A DNA stretch of 14,074 nt from Clostridiales bacterium (GCA_009778415.1 WRJV01000302.1:1-14074), one strand, 5' to 3'. Shown: positions 6,319 through 13,549, counted from the first letter of the stretch. Notes: generated from the letters alone by a model not told the origin. Made by a program: numbers and translations.

Positions 6319-7440
6319 ATGCCCCTCGAAATCAACGCATTCATCAGAGACAACCCCGATTGGGAGGAAAAACTCGATGGGCCTCCGTACTACGTGAAAG
6401 CGAAGCGCGAGGACGGTTTCGTCCTGCTGAAATACAGCCAGATAAAGTCGGATTTCACATTGCCCCTCGTCCGCGAATGCCGGGGAGTCATTTTGGACGA
6501 GTCAGCCGGCTTCAGCCCGGTTTGCGTCCCGTTTTTTAAGTTCGGGAACTTTGCAGAAAACTACGTGCCGGAAATAGACTGGCCTTCCGCACGGGTGCAG
6601 GAAAAGCTCGACGGCTCGCTGATCAAGCTGTGGCATTGCAGAGGGGAGTGGCATGTGTCGAGCAACGGGGAGATTGACGCCCGAAAAGCCCGTGTCCACA
6701 GCGCCCTCCTTGACAATGCGCAGAGAACCGACCTGCATGCCCTTTTTATGGAAGCTTGGGGCAGGACCGCCGCAGACATTGAAAACTTGGACAAGGGCTT
6801 CACCTACATGTTCGAGCTAACCTCCCCTCACAACAAAGTCATAGTCAAGTACCGTGAAACGGAGGTATGGCACATCGGGACGCGGGACAACAGGACGCTG
6901 GCAGAATGCGATATGGACATAGGGGTCAAAAAGCCGCGCATGTTTTCCATAAAGACGCTGGCAGAATGCGTTGAAAGCGCACAGCAGCTTGGCGACAACG
7001 AAGAAGGGTACGTTGTTTTGGACAAGAATTTCAACCGCATAAAGGTGAAATCTCCGCGCTATGTTGAACTGAGCCACTTGTCGAGCGGCATGACGACTTG
7101 GGGAAGGGCGTGCGAAATAGTCCAAAAGAACGAACAGGAAGAGTTTATTGCGTACTTTCCGGAGTTCAAAGGGGTCTTCGATGAGATATCCCACCGGTTC
7201 GACGATTTTTCTGCACGGCAGGACGCTGCATTCGCCCAAGTCCGGTCGATGGCTTTCGATTCAAGGAAAGCTCTGGCAGAGGCAGTAATGAAAACGGAGT
7301 GCCCTCCGTGCTTGTTCGCTTTGGCTGACAGGAAAGCCGGCTGCGCACGGGATTGGCTGCTTTTGCAGCCGGTGCGCAAAGCGCTGGGCTATGTGGGGCT
7401 AGGCGATGCGGATATGGGCAAAGAGGCGGACGTAGGCTAA
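6319..7440 (+). CDS. T4 Rnl1-like RNA ligase
   Basis: A 373-residue ATP-dependent RNA ligase of the T4 RnlA (Rnl1) family, which joins 3'-OH and 5'-phosphate RNA ends and in phage T4 repairs cleaved tRNA. The nucleotidyltransferase motifs appear in order (numbered from ATG 6319): RECRGVILDE (52-61), motif I EKLDGS with the adenylated Lys96, motif III-like FELTSPHNKVIV (165-176), motif IV EEGYVVLD (228-235) and motif V IKVKSPRY (241-248). A helical C-terminal domain follows. ATG 6319 is chosen over an upstream in-frame TTG (6292) because AAAGGAG (6306-6312) sits 6 nt before it. It begins 34 nt after the methyltransferase and could share its transcript, yet its base composition is clearly more GC-rich, matching the surrounding chromosome. 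Physiological substrate unknown. Confidence 0.9.
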   Translation: MPLEINAFIRDNPDWEEKLDGPPYYVKAKREDGFVLLKYSQIKSDFTLPLVRECRGVILDESAGFSPVCVPFFKFGNFAENYVPEIDWPSARVQEKLDGSLIKLWHCRGEWHVSSNGEIDARKARVHSALLDNAQRTDLHALFMEAWGRTAADIENLDKGFTYMFELTSPHNKVIVKYRETEVWHIGTRDNRTLAECDMDIGVKKPRMFSIKTLAECVESAQQLGDNEEGYVVLDKNFNRIKVKSPRYVELSHLSSGMTTWGRACEIVQKNEQEEFIAYFPEFKGVFDEISHRFDDFSARQDAAFAQVRSMAFDSRKALAEAVMKTECPPCLFALADRKAGCARDWLLLQPVRKALGYVGLGDADMGKEADVG

Positions 7441-7445
7441 CTGGG

Positions 7446-7994
7446 CTAATACTCCGGGCTTAAGAGAAAATCAGCGATGTGCATAGTTTTAACTCCTCGG
7501 TAATTCCCGGCTGCAAACTCGTCAGTCCGCAACACGTATTTCGGGTAGTTGTCAGCGATGCCGAGGAGCTTTCCGTATTCCCTCTGCTCGGTCTCTTCGC
7601 GTTCAATCCTTTCCGAAACCTGCAGGTACAGCTTGTCTCCGTGCTTGGTAGCTACGAAATCAATTTCAGCGTTTTCAATTTTGCCGACGCAGACGTCGTA
7701 GCCGCGGCGCAAAAGCTCCAGGTACACGAGGTTTTCAAGCATTGCAGCCACACCATCAGGTGTATAGCCAAGAACGCAATACCGCAGCGCAGGGTCGCTT
7801 AAGAAGAATTTTTCCTGCGTTTTCAAAATCTCCTTGCCCTGCAAGTCGTACCGGGAACAACGGTGCAATATGAATGCGCTTTCCAGCTTTCTCAAATAGT
7901 CGTATACAGTTTCGTTGTCAATGGAACGCTTTTCGTTTTTCATGTATTTGGCGATGGATGCGGCAGAAAAAGTCCTCCCCACATTTCCAATCAC
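7446..7994 (-). pseudogene. N-terminally truncated AAA-type ATPase, DUF4143 C-terminal part only
   Basis: The 182 codons match the C-terminal half of the common ATP-binding DUF4143 proteins (usually about 400 residues). Visible are IGNVGRTFSAASIAKYMKNE, the winged-helix part YLRKLESAFILHRCSRYDLQ, LSDPALRYCVLG, the nuclease-like LENLVYLELLRRGYDVCVGK with EIDFVA, and the terminal YPKYVLRTDE...IADFLLSPEY. The N-terminal ATPase with Walker A and B is absent. The frame opens with GTG 7994 in a GGAGTGAGGTG context right after a promoter-like sequence (TTTACA 8036-8031, 17-nt spacer, TATAAT 8013-8008). That looks as if a deletion joined the native promoter to an internal codon. A short protein could still be made, but it would lack ATPase activity. 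Its stop lies 5 bp from the RNA ligase stop, tail to tail. Confidence 0.8.
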
Positions 7995-8007
7995 CTCACT
8001 CCAAAAA

Positions 8008-8036
8008 ATTATACCGCAAAACTAGCAAAATGTAAA
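8008..8036 (-). promoter_or_regulatory. Promoter in front of the truncated DUF4143 gene
   Basis: Minus strand: TTTACA (8036-8031), a 17-nt spacer, TATAAT (8013-8008). The predicted RNA start is only a few bases before the GTG start, leaving almost no leader. The spacer contains AGTTTTGCGG, the unit repeated nearby. Confidence 0.55.
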
Positions 8037-8094
8037 AAGTTTTGCGGTTATAACCCGATAAACATTCAATAATTCCGCAGTTTTGCGGTTATAA
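8011..8094. repeat. Three copies of an AGTTTTGCGGT unit upstream of the DUF4143 remnant
   Basis: AGTTTTGCGGTTATAA occurs identically at 8038-8053 and 8079-8094 (41 bp apart), and its reverse complement (TTATACCGCAAAACT) ends at 8023. Copies 1 and 2 form an 11-bp inverted repeat (8013-8023 with 8038-8048). The last copy also lies in a small hairpin, CCGCA-GTTT-TGCGG (8075-8088), with no T tract after it. The 8000-8126 stretch otherwise shows no gene. A protein-binding array is the simplest reading. Confidence 0.6.
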
Positions 8095-8126
8095 ACCAAC
8101 TCAGGCGATGCTCGCACCCCAGATGG

Positions 8127-8357
8127 CTAAAATTTCAATTCCCTGTTGTCGGCGAGAATTTTGACGAATTTGAACATCAACGGAAAAAGCGTAAGGCTGA
8201 AAACAATGGACGCAGTAGCAAGAGTCGATTTTTTGTTCTTCTTAGGGACCAGCAGCCCGGCGATCAATCCCGCTGAACCGACGCAGAGTTTGAGAAGCCC
8301 GAAATCGAGCAGGCTGAATTTTTTCGCGCAATCATCCACGGATTTGAATAAGTTCAT
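8127..8357 (-). CDS. Small membrane protein of the so-called 'phosphate ABC transporter permease' type
   Basis: A 76-residue protein with two hydrophobic segments, about residues 18-38 (LDFGLLKLCVGSAGLIAGLL) and 46-66 (LATASIVFSLTLFPLMFKFV), separated by a basic PKKNKKS turn. Small proteins with this arrangement are frequent in Clostridia and are often labelled 'permease of phosphate ABC transporter', but they are far too short to be a PstA/PstC permease, and no other transporter genes are nearby. ATG 8357 has a strong GGAGGGG ribosome site. A candidate promoter (TGTACA 8408-8403, 17 nt, TACAAT 8385-8380) lies directly upstream, overlapping the end of the LuxR gene region. Function unknown. 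Confidence 0.7.
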   Translation of the reverse strand: MNLFKSVDDCAKKFSLLDFGLLKLCVGSAGLIAGLLVPKKNKKSTLATASIVFSLTLFPLMFKFVKILADNRELKF

Positions 8358-8379
8358 GATGCCCCTCCTTTTTTATTTT

Positions 8380-8408
8380 ATTGTAACAGACATTTACGCC
8401 GTTGTACA
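8380..8408 (-). promoter_or_regulatory. Candidate promoter of the small membrane protein gene
   Basis: Minus strand: TGTACA (8408-8403; 4 of 6 to consensus), 17-nt spacer, TACAAT (8385-8380), about 23 nt before the ATG at 8357. It suggests the gene can be expressed independently of the upstream LuxR gene. Confidence 0.45.
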
Positions 8409-8411
8409 GCT

Positions 8412-9203
8412 TCATTCTTCAATATGGCTCCGTACTGCCCGCGCAAGGCGCGCGCGGCTGTCCACGTTCATTTTTTTGAATATGTGCGAAGTGTGCTTTT
8501 TTACTGTGTTTTCTGTCACGAACAGCACATCCGCGATTTCCCTGATGCTGAGCCCTTCGAAAATAAGCTCTGCTATCTCTATCTCGCGGTGAGTCAGGTG
8601 AAAAAGCCGCGCCAAGGGCTCAAGGTGGCTGCCTGTCCCCCGCTTGTGGAAGCCTTTGGGGAACCAATTGCCGAAGCGCAAGGAAAGGTGGCGGTTGACC
8701 ACCGCCATGATCTGGACTTCCTCGTCTGAAAAATCGCCTTGGCTCTTGCTGCGCCAGAGGTTCACAGAACCGTAGAGGATGCCGTTGTGGACTACCATGG
8801 AGCCCATGCTGTAGTGTATGTTTTGGGGCGCCAGCCATCCGCTGTAAAAAGCTGAAGCTTCCTGCATGGCGGTGCTCACGAAGTCAGATTCCCTGTATAC
8901 TTCGGTTCGGTTCTGCGAAAAGAACCAAAACATTGTGTCGATGTACTGGAACTCGTCGTAATAAAGGTCCAAAAACCGCTTTTCCATGTTGCGGGCCAAA
9001 GGGTCAAAGAAATCCACCTGGTTGTTTTGCCGCCGGCCAAGGTCGAAAAACGAACGGGCGTGAGGTATCAGGCTGTCAAGGGCAGCCAAAACGTCGCCCC
9101 GCAGCTTGTCCAGATTGCTTTCGGCGTTCATCGTGTAAATCGCCTCGTTTATTATGTTCCATTGTTCCGGCGTGAGCTTTATCATACGAGCATTATACAA
9201 CAT
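8412..9203 (-). CDS. LuxR-family transcriptional regulator with GAF/PAS-like sensor domain
   Basis: A 263-residue regulator (257 if ATG 9185 is the start). The C-terminal 65 residues are a LuxR/FixJ helix-turn-helix: LTHREIEIAELIFEGLSIRE, then IADVLFVTENTVKKHTSHIF and KKMNVDSRARL. The N-terminal ~180 residues have no receiver-domain Asp pattern. They look like a GAF/PAS-type ligand-sensing fold (for example MGSMVVHNGILYGSVNLWRS, then a DEEVQIMAVVNRHLSLRF helix), so it probably senses a small molecule directly. It is divergent from the agmatine operon, with a perfect palindrome (9226-9243) between them, making it the likely regulator of that operon. The start is unclear: ATG 9203 has only a poorly spaced AGAGAG, while TATAAT (9197-9192) just before ATG 9185 would allow a leaderless message. 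Confidence 0.85.
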   Translation of the reverse strand: MLYNARMIKLTPEQWNIINEAIYTMNAESNLDKLRGDVLAALDSLIPHARSFFDLGRRQNNQVDFFDPLARNMEKRFLDLYYDEFQYIDTMFWFFSQNRTEVYRESDFVSTAMQEASAFYSGWLAPQNIHYSMGSMVVHNGILYGSVNLWRSKSQGDFSDEEVQIMAVVNRHLSLRFGNWFPKGFHKRGTGSHLEPLARLFHLTHREIEIAELIFEGLSIREIADVLFVTENTVKKHTSHIFKKMNVDSRARLARAVRSHIEE

Positions 9204-9225
9204 CTCTCTTTAAAAAAAAAGCAAT

Positions 9226-9243
9226 ATTACACTTTTGTGTAAT
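9226..9243. promoter_or_regulatory. Perfect palindrome ATTACAC-TTTT-GTGTAAT, candidate operator
   Basis: Two perfect 7-bp arms (9226-9232, 9237-9243) around TTTT, placed between the divergent LuxR gene and the agmatine operon, 21 bp ahead of the candidate agmatine promoter. Size and symmetry suit a dimeric helix-turn-helix regulator. Assignment to the adjacent LuxR protein is inferred. Confidence 0.55.
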
Positions 9244-9263
9244 GGAATACGGCAAAATGCCCC

Positions 9264-9292
9264 TTGAGATATTTGACCTTCAGGTATAGGAT
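9264..9292 (+). promoter_or_regulatory. Candidate promoter of the agmatine operon
   Basis: TTGAGA (9264-9269), 17-nt spacer, TAGGAT (9287-9292). The -10 is imperfect, as expected for an activated promoter. An alternative -35, TTGACC at 9273-9278, has no good -10 at standard spacing. Confidence 0.4.
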
Positions 9293-9325
9293 TGGCGTAA
9301 CAGGACAATGCTGCTTAAAACAAAC

Positions 9326-9361
9326 GCGGGCGATGCCCGCGCACCGCGCAGCTGCGCGGTG
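9326..9361 (+). other. Two tandem hairpins in the leader of the agmatine operon
   Basis: GCGGGC-GAT-GCCCGC (9326-9340) is followed at once by a 20-bp perfect palindrome, CACCGCGCAGCTGCGCGGTG (9342-9361), which folds to an 8-bp stem with a 4-nt loop. There is no T tract, so neither is a standard terminator. They end about 10 nt before the GGAGG site (9373-9377) of the deiminase gene and may stabilise the mRNA or affect translation. Confidence 0.55.
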
Positions 9362-9384
9362 ATTATTGACTAAGGAGGCCCAAA

Positions 9385-10476
9385 ATGTCAAAGAAAATCG
9401 ACAGTACGCCGCGCAAGGACGGCTTTCGGATGCCTGCCGAGTACGAACCCCAAGGGCAAGTGTTCATGATTTGGCCGGAACGCCCGGACAATTGGCGGGA
9501 CGGCGGGAAGCCGGCCCAGCAAGCTTACGCAAAGGTAGCAGAAGCCATAAGCCGGTTTACGCCGGTCACCATGCTTGTTTCCAAAGGCCAGTACGAGAAC
9601 GCATATGCTTGCCTGCCGGAGCAGGTGCGCGTCGTGGAGATGAGCAGCGACGACGCTTGGGTCCGCGACTGCGGGCCGACATTCGTTACGGACGGAAAAG
9701 GGGCGACCCGCGCAGTAAACTGGGATTTCAACGCATGGGGCGGGCTTTGCGACGGCCTTTATTTCCCTTGGGACCAGGACGACAAGATTGCTCGGAAAAT
9801 TGCCCAGCTAGAGCGCATGGACTACTATTCTACCCCTGGCTTTGTACTGGAAGGCGGCAGTTTCCACGTAGACGGCGACGGCAGCCTGCTCACTACAGAA
9901 ATGTGCCTGCTCTCCGAAGGGCGCAACCCGCAGATGGGCAAGGAGGAAATCGAGGGCATGCTGAAGGAGTACCTGAACGTTGAGAAGGTGATATGGCTCA
10001 AGGACGGCATCGATCCGGAGGAGACCAACGGCCATGTAGACGACGTAGCTTGTTTCATCAGGCCCGGCGAGGTTGCGTGCATCTGGACCGACGATCGGGA
10101 GGATCCGTTTTACGAGGTCTGCCAGCAGGCGTTTCGCGAACTGTCTTCGGCCACCGACGCAAAAGGGCGCAACCTGAAAGTACACAAGCTCGCAATGCCA
10201 AGACGGCCGGTCAGGCTGAAGGGTGGGTTTGCTATCGACCTCGTTTGTGGGACAGCGCCCAGGAGCGAAGGCGACCTCTGCATCGCTTCCTACATGAATT
10301 TCCTCATCACAAACAACGGGGTCGTAGTGCCTCAGTACGGCGACGAAAACGACGCTTTGGCTTTGGAGCAGATCAGCGCTATGTTCCCGTGCCACGAGGT
10401 CGTTGGCGTACAGACCTGCGAGATCGTGTACGGAGGGGGCAACATCCACTGCATCACTCAGCAGCAACCGAAGTAA
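9385..10476 (+). CDS. aguA: Agmatine deiminase
   Basis: A 363-residue agmatine deiminase, which hydrolyses agmatine to N-carbamoylputrescine and ammonia in the cytoplasm. Length and motifs are typical of the guanidino-modifying (pentein) fold: DDAWVRDCGP (89-98), WDFNAWGG (113-120), LEGGSFHVDGDG (155-166), TNGHVDD (214-220, catalytic His217), and the C-terminal YGGGNIHCITQQ with nucleophile Cys356. ATG 9385 follows AAGGAGGCCC at a good distance (GGAGG 9373-9377). It is the first gene of a four-gene set reading the same way: symporter 24 nt downstream, then putrescine carbamoyltransferase, then a flavoprotein. This order gives the agmatine deiminase pathway to putrescine. Confidence is high because every catalytic motif is intact. 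Confidence 0.96.
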   Translation: MSKKIDSTPRKDGFRMPAEYEPQGQVFMIWPERPDNWRDGGKPAQQAYAKVAEAISRFTPVTMLVSKGQYENAYACLPEQVRVVEMSSDDAWVRDCGPTFVTDGKGATRAVNWDFNAWGGLCDGLYFPWDQDDKIARKIAQLERMDYYSTPGFVLEGGSFHVDGDGSLLTTEMCLLSEGRNPQMGKEEIEGMLKEYLNVEKVIWLKDGIDPEETNGHVDDVACFIRPGEVACIWTDDREDPFYEVCQQAFRELSSATDAKGRNLKVHKLAMPRRPVRLKGGFAIDLVCGTAPRSEGDLCIASYMNFLITNNGVVVPQYGDENDALALEQISAMFPCHEVVGVQTCEIVYGGGNIHCITQQQPK

Positions 10477-10500
10477 AATCAAAAGGAAAGGAGAAAAATT

Positions 10501-11991
10501 ATGAGCGTTGAAACAACATATGGAATATGGATGGCTGTTTTTTGCGCAGCCATGATAGGCATCGGCGTCTATTCGTCGAGAAAAGTCAAGACCACGGAAG
10601 ATTTCATGGTTGCCGGAAGAGGATTGCCGTTCTGGCTGGCGACGCCTGTGCTGTTCGCTACATGGCTGGGCGGCGGGCTGGTGCTGGGCGCCAGCGGCGC
10701 AGCCTTTGAAAACGGCATTTGGAGCGACGAGTTCGCATGGGGCGTCATACCCGACCCGTTCGGCGCCGGCCTTTGCCTTGTCCTTGCAGGGCTGTTCTAC
10801 ATGCCGATTTTAAGGAAGATGGGAGGGCTGACGCTGGCTGATTTTTTCATGGAGCGCTACAACGGGACCACAGCCATGGTCGTCAGCATAACAATAGCGA
10901 TCACGTTTGTATTCTGGACCGCTGTGCAGGTCATATCCTTCGGCAAAATATTCGAATCAATGATCGGCATCAATTATCTGGCAGGCATCGTTATTGCGCT
11001 TGTCGTAATGGTTACGTTCACCATGCTGGGCGGCCTTTGGGCAGTGTCCCTGACCGACTTCTGGCAGACATTCATCATCGTCGCCGGCATCATACTGCTC
11101 ATACCATTTGCACTGGACGCGGCGGGGGGATGGGACACGGTCGTGTCTTCGGTCCCCAAAGAGACGTTCAACTTCCTGCCTCAAGACGCGTCTTTCACCG
11201 GATACCTGCCATGGATAGGAGCATGGATGATAATAGGGTTTGGTTCCATATGCACGCCAGACCTTGCGCAGAGGGCAATGGCGTCAAAGGATGAAAAAAC
11301 AGCGAAGTATTCAGCGGTTACCGCCGGGGTCATGTACTGGATAGTGGGCATGGTTCCCGTTATCCTCGGAATAATCGGGCTGTCGCTTGTCAACCAAGGG
11401 ATGCTCGACGGCGCCGCATTGGAAGAAGACGCGGAACTCGTAATACCGTTCATGGTCAAAGAATACATGCCGACTACGATGGGCGTAATCTTCACCCTTG
11501 GCATGGTCGCAGGAATCATGTCAGCCGCAGACGCTGCGCTGCTTTCGGTAGCCAGCATTGTGGCGAAGAACATCTACAAGGACACAATAAACAAAGACGC
11601 TTCGGACAAAAATGTGCTTCGCGTGACGAGGATAATGATACTGGCGGTCACAGTTGTAGCGTTGGTCGTAGGAGTCGTTTATCCGGAAGTGTACCTGCTG
11701 ACGAACTTTTCATTCGACTTGGTGCTCGCAAGCCTGTTCATCCCGTTTACGCTGGGGCTTTGGTGGAAAAAGGCAAATTCCACAGGCGCCATGGCTGCCA
11801 TCATAGCCGGCGCGGCATACCGCGTTATCGCGCCGGGGATTGTCGAAGGGTTTTCGTTTGAGTCGATTACGTACCCAGAAACATGGTACAACTATACTGT
11901 TTTTGCGCCGATTATTTCGCTGGCGGTGATGGTAGTTGTATCGTATGCTACAAAAGACAGAGACGTCGCAACGCCGTTGCAGTTGGATTGA
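10501..11991 (+). CDS. Sodium:solute symporter (SSS/SLC5 family), probable agmatine or polyamine transporter
   Basis: A 496-residue membrane protein with about 13 hydrophobic segments and the marks of the sodium:solute symporter family (PutP/PanF-like). These include an N-terminal KVKTTEDFMVAGRGLPFW loop, TWLGGG near residue 60, GGLWAVSLTDFWQ (about 178-190), and the conserved sodium-site region AGIMSAADAALLSVASIVAK (about 340-360). ATG 10501 has AAAGGAGAAAAATT in front. It sits between agmatine deiminase and putrescine carbamoyltransferase with very short gaps, so agmatine uptake is the natural role; putrescine export or exchange is possible. In characterised agmatine operons of lactic acid bacteria the transporter (AguD) is an APC-family antiporter, so an SSS protein here is a different solution. 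Substrate is inferred from context only. Confidence 0.9.
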   Translation: MSVETTYGIWMAVFCAAMIGIGVYSSRKVKTTEDFMVAGRGLPFWLATPVLFATWLGGGLVLGASGAAFENGIWSDEFAWGVIPDPFGAGLCLVLAGLFYMPILRKMGGLTLADFFMERYNGTTAMVVSITIAITFVFWTAVQVISFGKIFESMIGINYLAGIVIALVVMVTFTMLGGLWAVSLTDFWQTFIIVAGIILLIPFALDAAGGWDTVVSSVPKETFNFLPQDASFTGYLPWIGAWMIIGFGSICTPDLAQRAMASKDEKTAKYSAVTAGVMYWIVGMVPVILGIIGLSLVNQGMLDGAALEEDAELVIPFMVKEYMPTTMGVIFTLGMVAGIMSAADAALLSVASIVAKNIYKDTINKDASDKNVLRVTRIMILAVTVVALVVGVVYPEVYLLTNFSFDLVLASLFIPFTLGLWWKKANSTGAMAAIIAGAAYRVIAPGIVEGFSFESITYPETWYNYTVFAPIISLAVMVVVSYATKDRDVATPLQLD

Positions 11992-12003
11992 GGAGGGGAC
12001 GCC

Positions 12004-13044
12004 ATGCCACGGATCAAGGATTTTATCGACACCACGTATTTTACGAAAACAGAAATAATGCACATAATCAACCTTTCGCTCTCGATCAAAAAATGCATCA
12101 GAAACGGGTACTACCCAAAACTCATGCAAGACAAGTCGCTGGGCATGATCTTCGAGCAGAGCTCCACAAGGACAAGGGTCTCGTTTGAAACCGCGATGGC
12201 GCAGATGGGCGGGCACGCCCAGTACCTTGCGCCGGGCCAGATTCAGCTCGGTGGGCACGAGACCATCGGCGACACTGCAAAGACGTTGTCCCGCCTGGTC
12301 GACGTTCTGATGGCGCGGGTCAACAGGCACAAGACTGTGGAAGACCTTGCCCTGTGCGCGACGATACCGGTGATCAACGCAATGAGCGAATACAACCACC
12401 CCACCCAAGAAATCGGCGATGCGATAACCATGATCGAGCACTTGCCCGCAGGCAAAAAAATCGAAGACTGCAAAGTCGTGTTCGTCGGGGACGCAACGCA
12501 GGTCTGCGTGTCCCTCGGGTTCATAGCCAGCAAGCTCGGCATGGAGTTCGTGCAGTTCGGGCCTTTGGGCTATCAGATCCCAGAAAGCCGCGCAATGATC
12601 ATAAAGGAGCAATGCAAGGTTTCGGGAGGGAGCTTCGCAGCCTCTGACGACCCGGACGAAGCGCTCAAAGGCGCGGATTTCGTCTACACTGACGTATGGT
12701 ACGGGCTGTACGACGACGAGCGCACCCTCGAAGACTGCAAACGGATTTTTTACCCGAAGTACCAAGTTACCGGCGCAATGATGAAGAAAGCTGCACCCCA
12801 TGCGAAGTTCATGCACTGCCTGCCCGCCTCCCGTGGGATGGAAGTCACAGACGAAGTGCTCGACGCGCCATACTCCATAGCTTTCGACGAAGCCGGCAAC
12901 CGCCTGACGGCAATGCGCGGGCTTCTCGCGTATTTTGTGGGCCAAAAGGAGGCAGACGCCAAAGCCGCAGAGGAAGCAAAAGCAGAGCTGGGCGAATTGA
13001 TGGCACAATTTGAGGCCAAAGGGATGGAGGCATTGCGGAGATGA
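12004..13044 (+). CDS. ptcA: Putrescine carbamoyltransferase
   Basis: A 346-residue carbamoyltransferase closely related to ornithine carbamoyltransferase. It would catalyse phosphorolysis of N-carbamoylputrescine to putrescine and carbamoyl phosphate. Carbamoyl-phosphate site residues are visible as SSTRTR (53-58) and NHPTQE (131-136). QLGGHETIGDTA (81-92) lies in the substrate loop region, and HCLPASRG (271-278) carries the catalytic Cys272. HCLPASRG rather than the ornithine-enzyme HCLPR..E pattern, together with the long charged C-terminal helix (about 315-346), fits the putrescine enzyme. It starts 12 nt after the symporter with AGGAGGGG overlapping the symporter stop, and its end overlaps the next gene by 4 nt. 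The adjacent agmatine deiminase makes its substrate, which strongly supports the assignment. Confidence 0.93.
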   Translation: MPRIKDFIDTTYFTKTEIMHIINLSLSIKKCIRNGYYPKLMQDKSLGMIFEQSSTRTRVSFETAMAQMGGHAQYLAPGQIQLGGHETIGDTAKTLSRLVDVLMARVNRHKTVEDLALCATIPVINAMSEYNHPTQEIGDAITMIEHLPAGKKIEDCKVVFVGDATQVCVSLGFIASKLGMEFVQFGPLGYQIPESRAMIIKEQCKVSGGSFAASDDPDEALKGADFVYTDVWYGLYDDERTLEDCKRIFYPKYQVTGAMMKKAAPHAKFMHCLPASRGMEVTDEVLDAPYSIAFDEAGNRLTAMRGLLAYFVGQKEADAKAAEEAKAELGELMAQFEAKGMEALRR

Positions 13045-13544
13045 GAAGGCGCGACCGGGAAATTAAGGACATGGCTGAAATTGTCCATATACTTGAAACA
13101 CAGAGAGTATGCCACCTGGCGATGTGTTCAGAAAGCCAGCCTTACGTGGTTCCGATGCTCTACGCCTATGAAGACGGCGCAATGTACTTCCACTGCGCGG
13201 AAGTGGGGCAAAAGCTAGACATGCTCCGCGCCAACCCAAATGTCTGCTTTGAAGTGCAGGCGTCAACGGCGGAGGAAGTTGTCGAAAACAGCGGCAAGCC
13301 GTGCTACTGGGGCATCGCCTACGAAAGCGTGATAGGCTTCGGAAAAGCTGAAATAATCGGGGACAGGGAGACGAAGATCAAGGTCTACGACATGATAGTC
13401 GGAAAGATGAGGCCCACAGGGTACGTCCACAGCCAGGAGCTGTACACAGAGAAGAAAATAAAAGGGACGTTCATAATCAAAGTCAAAATAGACAGCATGA
13501 CCGGGAAGAAATGGGACGGTACAAAGCCTGGTGCGGGTCTGTAA
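13041..13544 (+). CDS. Pyridoxamine 5'-phosphate oxidase-family flavoprotein (NimA-like)
   Basis: A 167-residue split-barrel protein of the FMN-binding pyridoxamine-phosphate-oxidase-like group, closest to NimA-type proteins. Typical features are the N-terminal MRRRDREI, VCHLAMCSESQPYVVPM (23-39), YFHCAEVGQKLDMLRANPNV (49-68) with CFEV, and a Trp-Gly-Ile-Ala-Tyr-Glu-Ser-Val strand near 89-96. Members bind FMN or sometimes haem and act as reductases or in redox stress; true PNPOx activity is unlikely. The start codon overlaps the putrescine carbamoyltransferase stop (ATGA, 13041-13044), with GGAGG at 13026-13030, so it is translationally coupled to the agmatine genes. It occupies the place where carbamate kinase is found in known agmatine operons. 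Role there unknown. Confidence 0.87.
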   Translation: MRRRDREIKDMAEIVHILETQRVCHLAMCSESQPYVVPMLYAYEDGAMYFHCAEVGQKLDMLRANPNVCFEVQASTAEEVVENSGKPCYWGIAYESVIGFGKAEIIGDRETKIKVYDMIVGKMRPTGYVHSQELYTEKKIKGTFIIKVKIDSMTGKKWDGTKPGAGL

Positions 13545-13549
13545 ACCAT

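Noticed and set aside
8075..8088. CCGCA-GTTT-TGCGG hairpin considered as a terminator for the small membrane protein gene
   Set aside because: No T tract follows on either strand, and it coincides with the AGTTTTGCGGT repeat, so a binding site is more likely.
11710..13008. 432-codon open frame on the minus strand opposite the symporter and putrescine carbamoyltransferase genes
   Set aside because: It is antisense to two genes with clear motifs, has a composition odd for a protein (rich in His, Cys, Arg), resembles no family I know, and is explained by codon bias of the GC-rich opposite strand.
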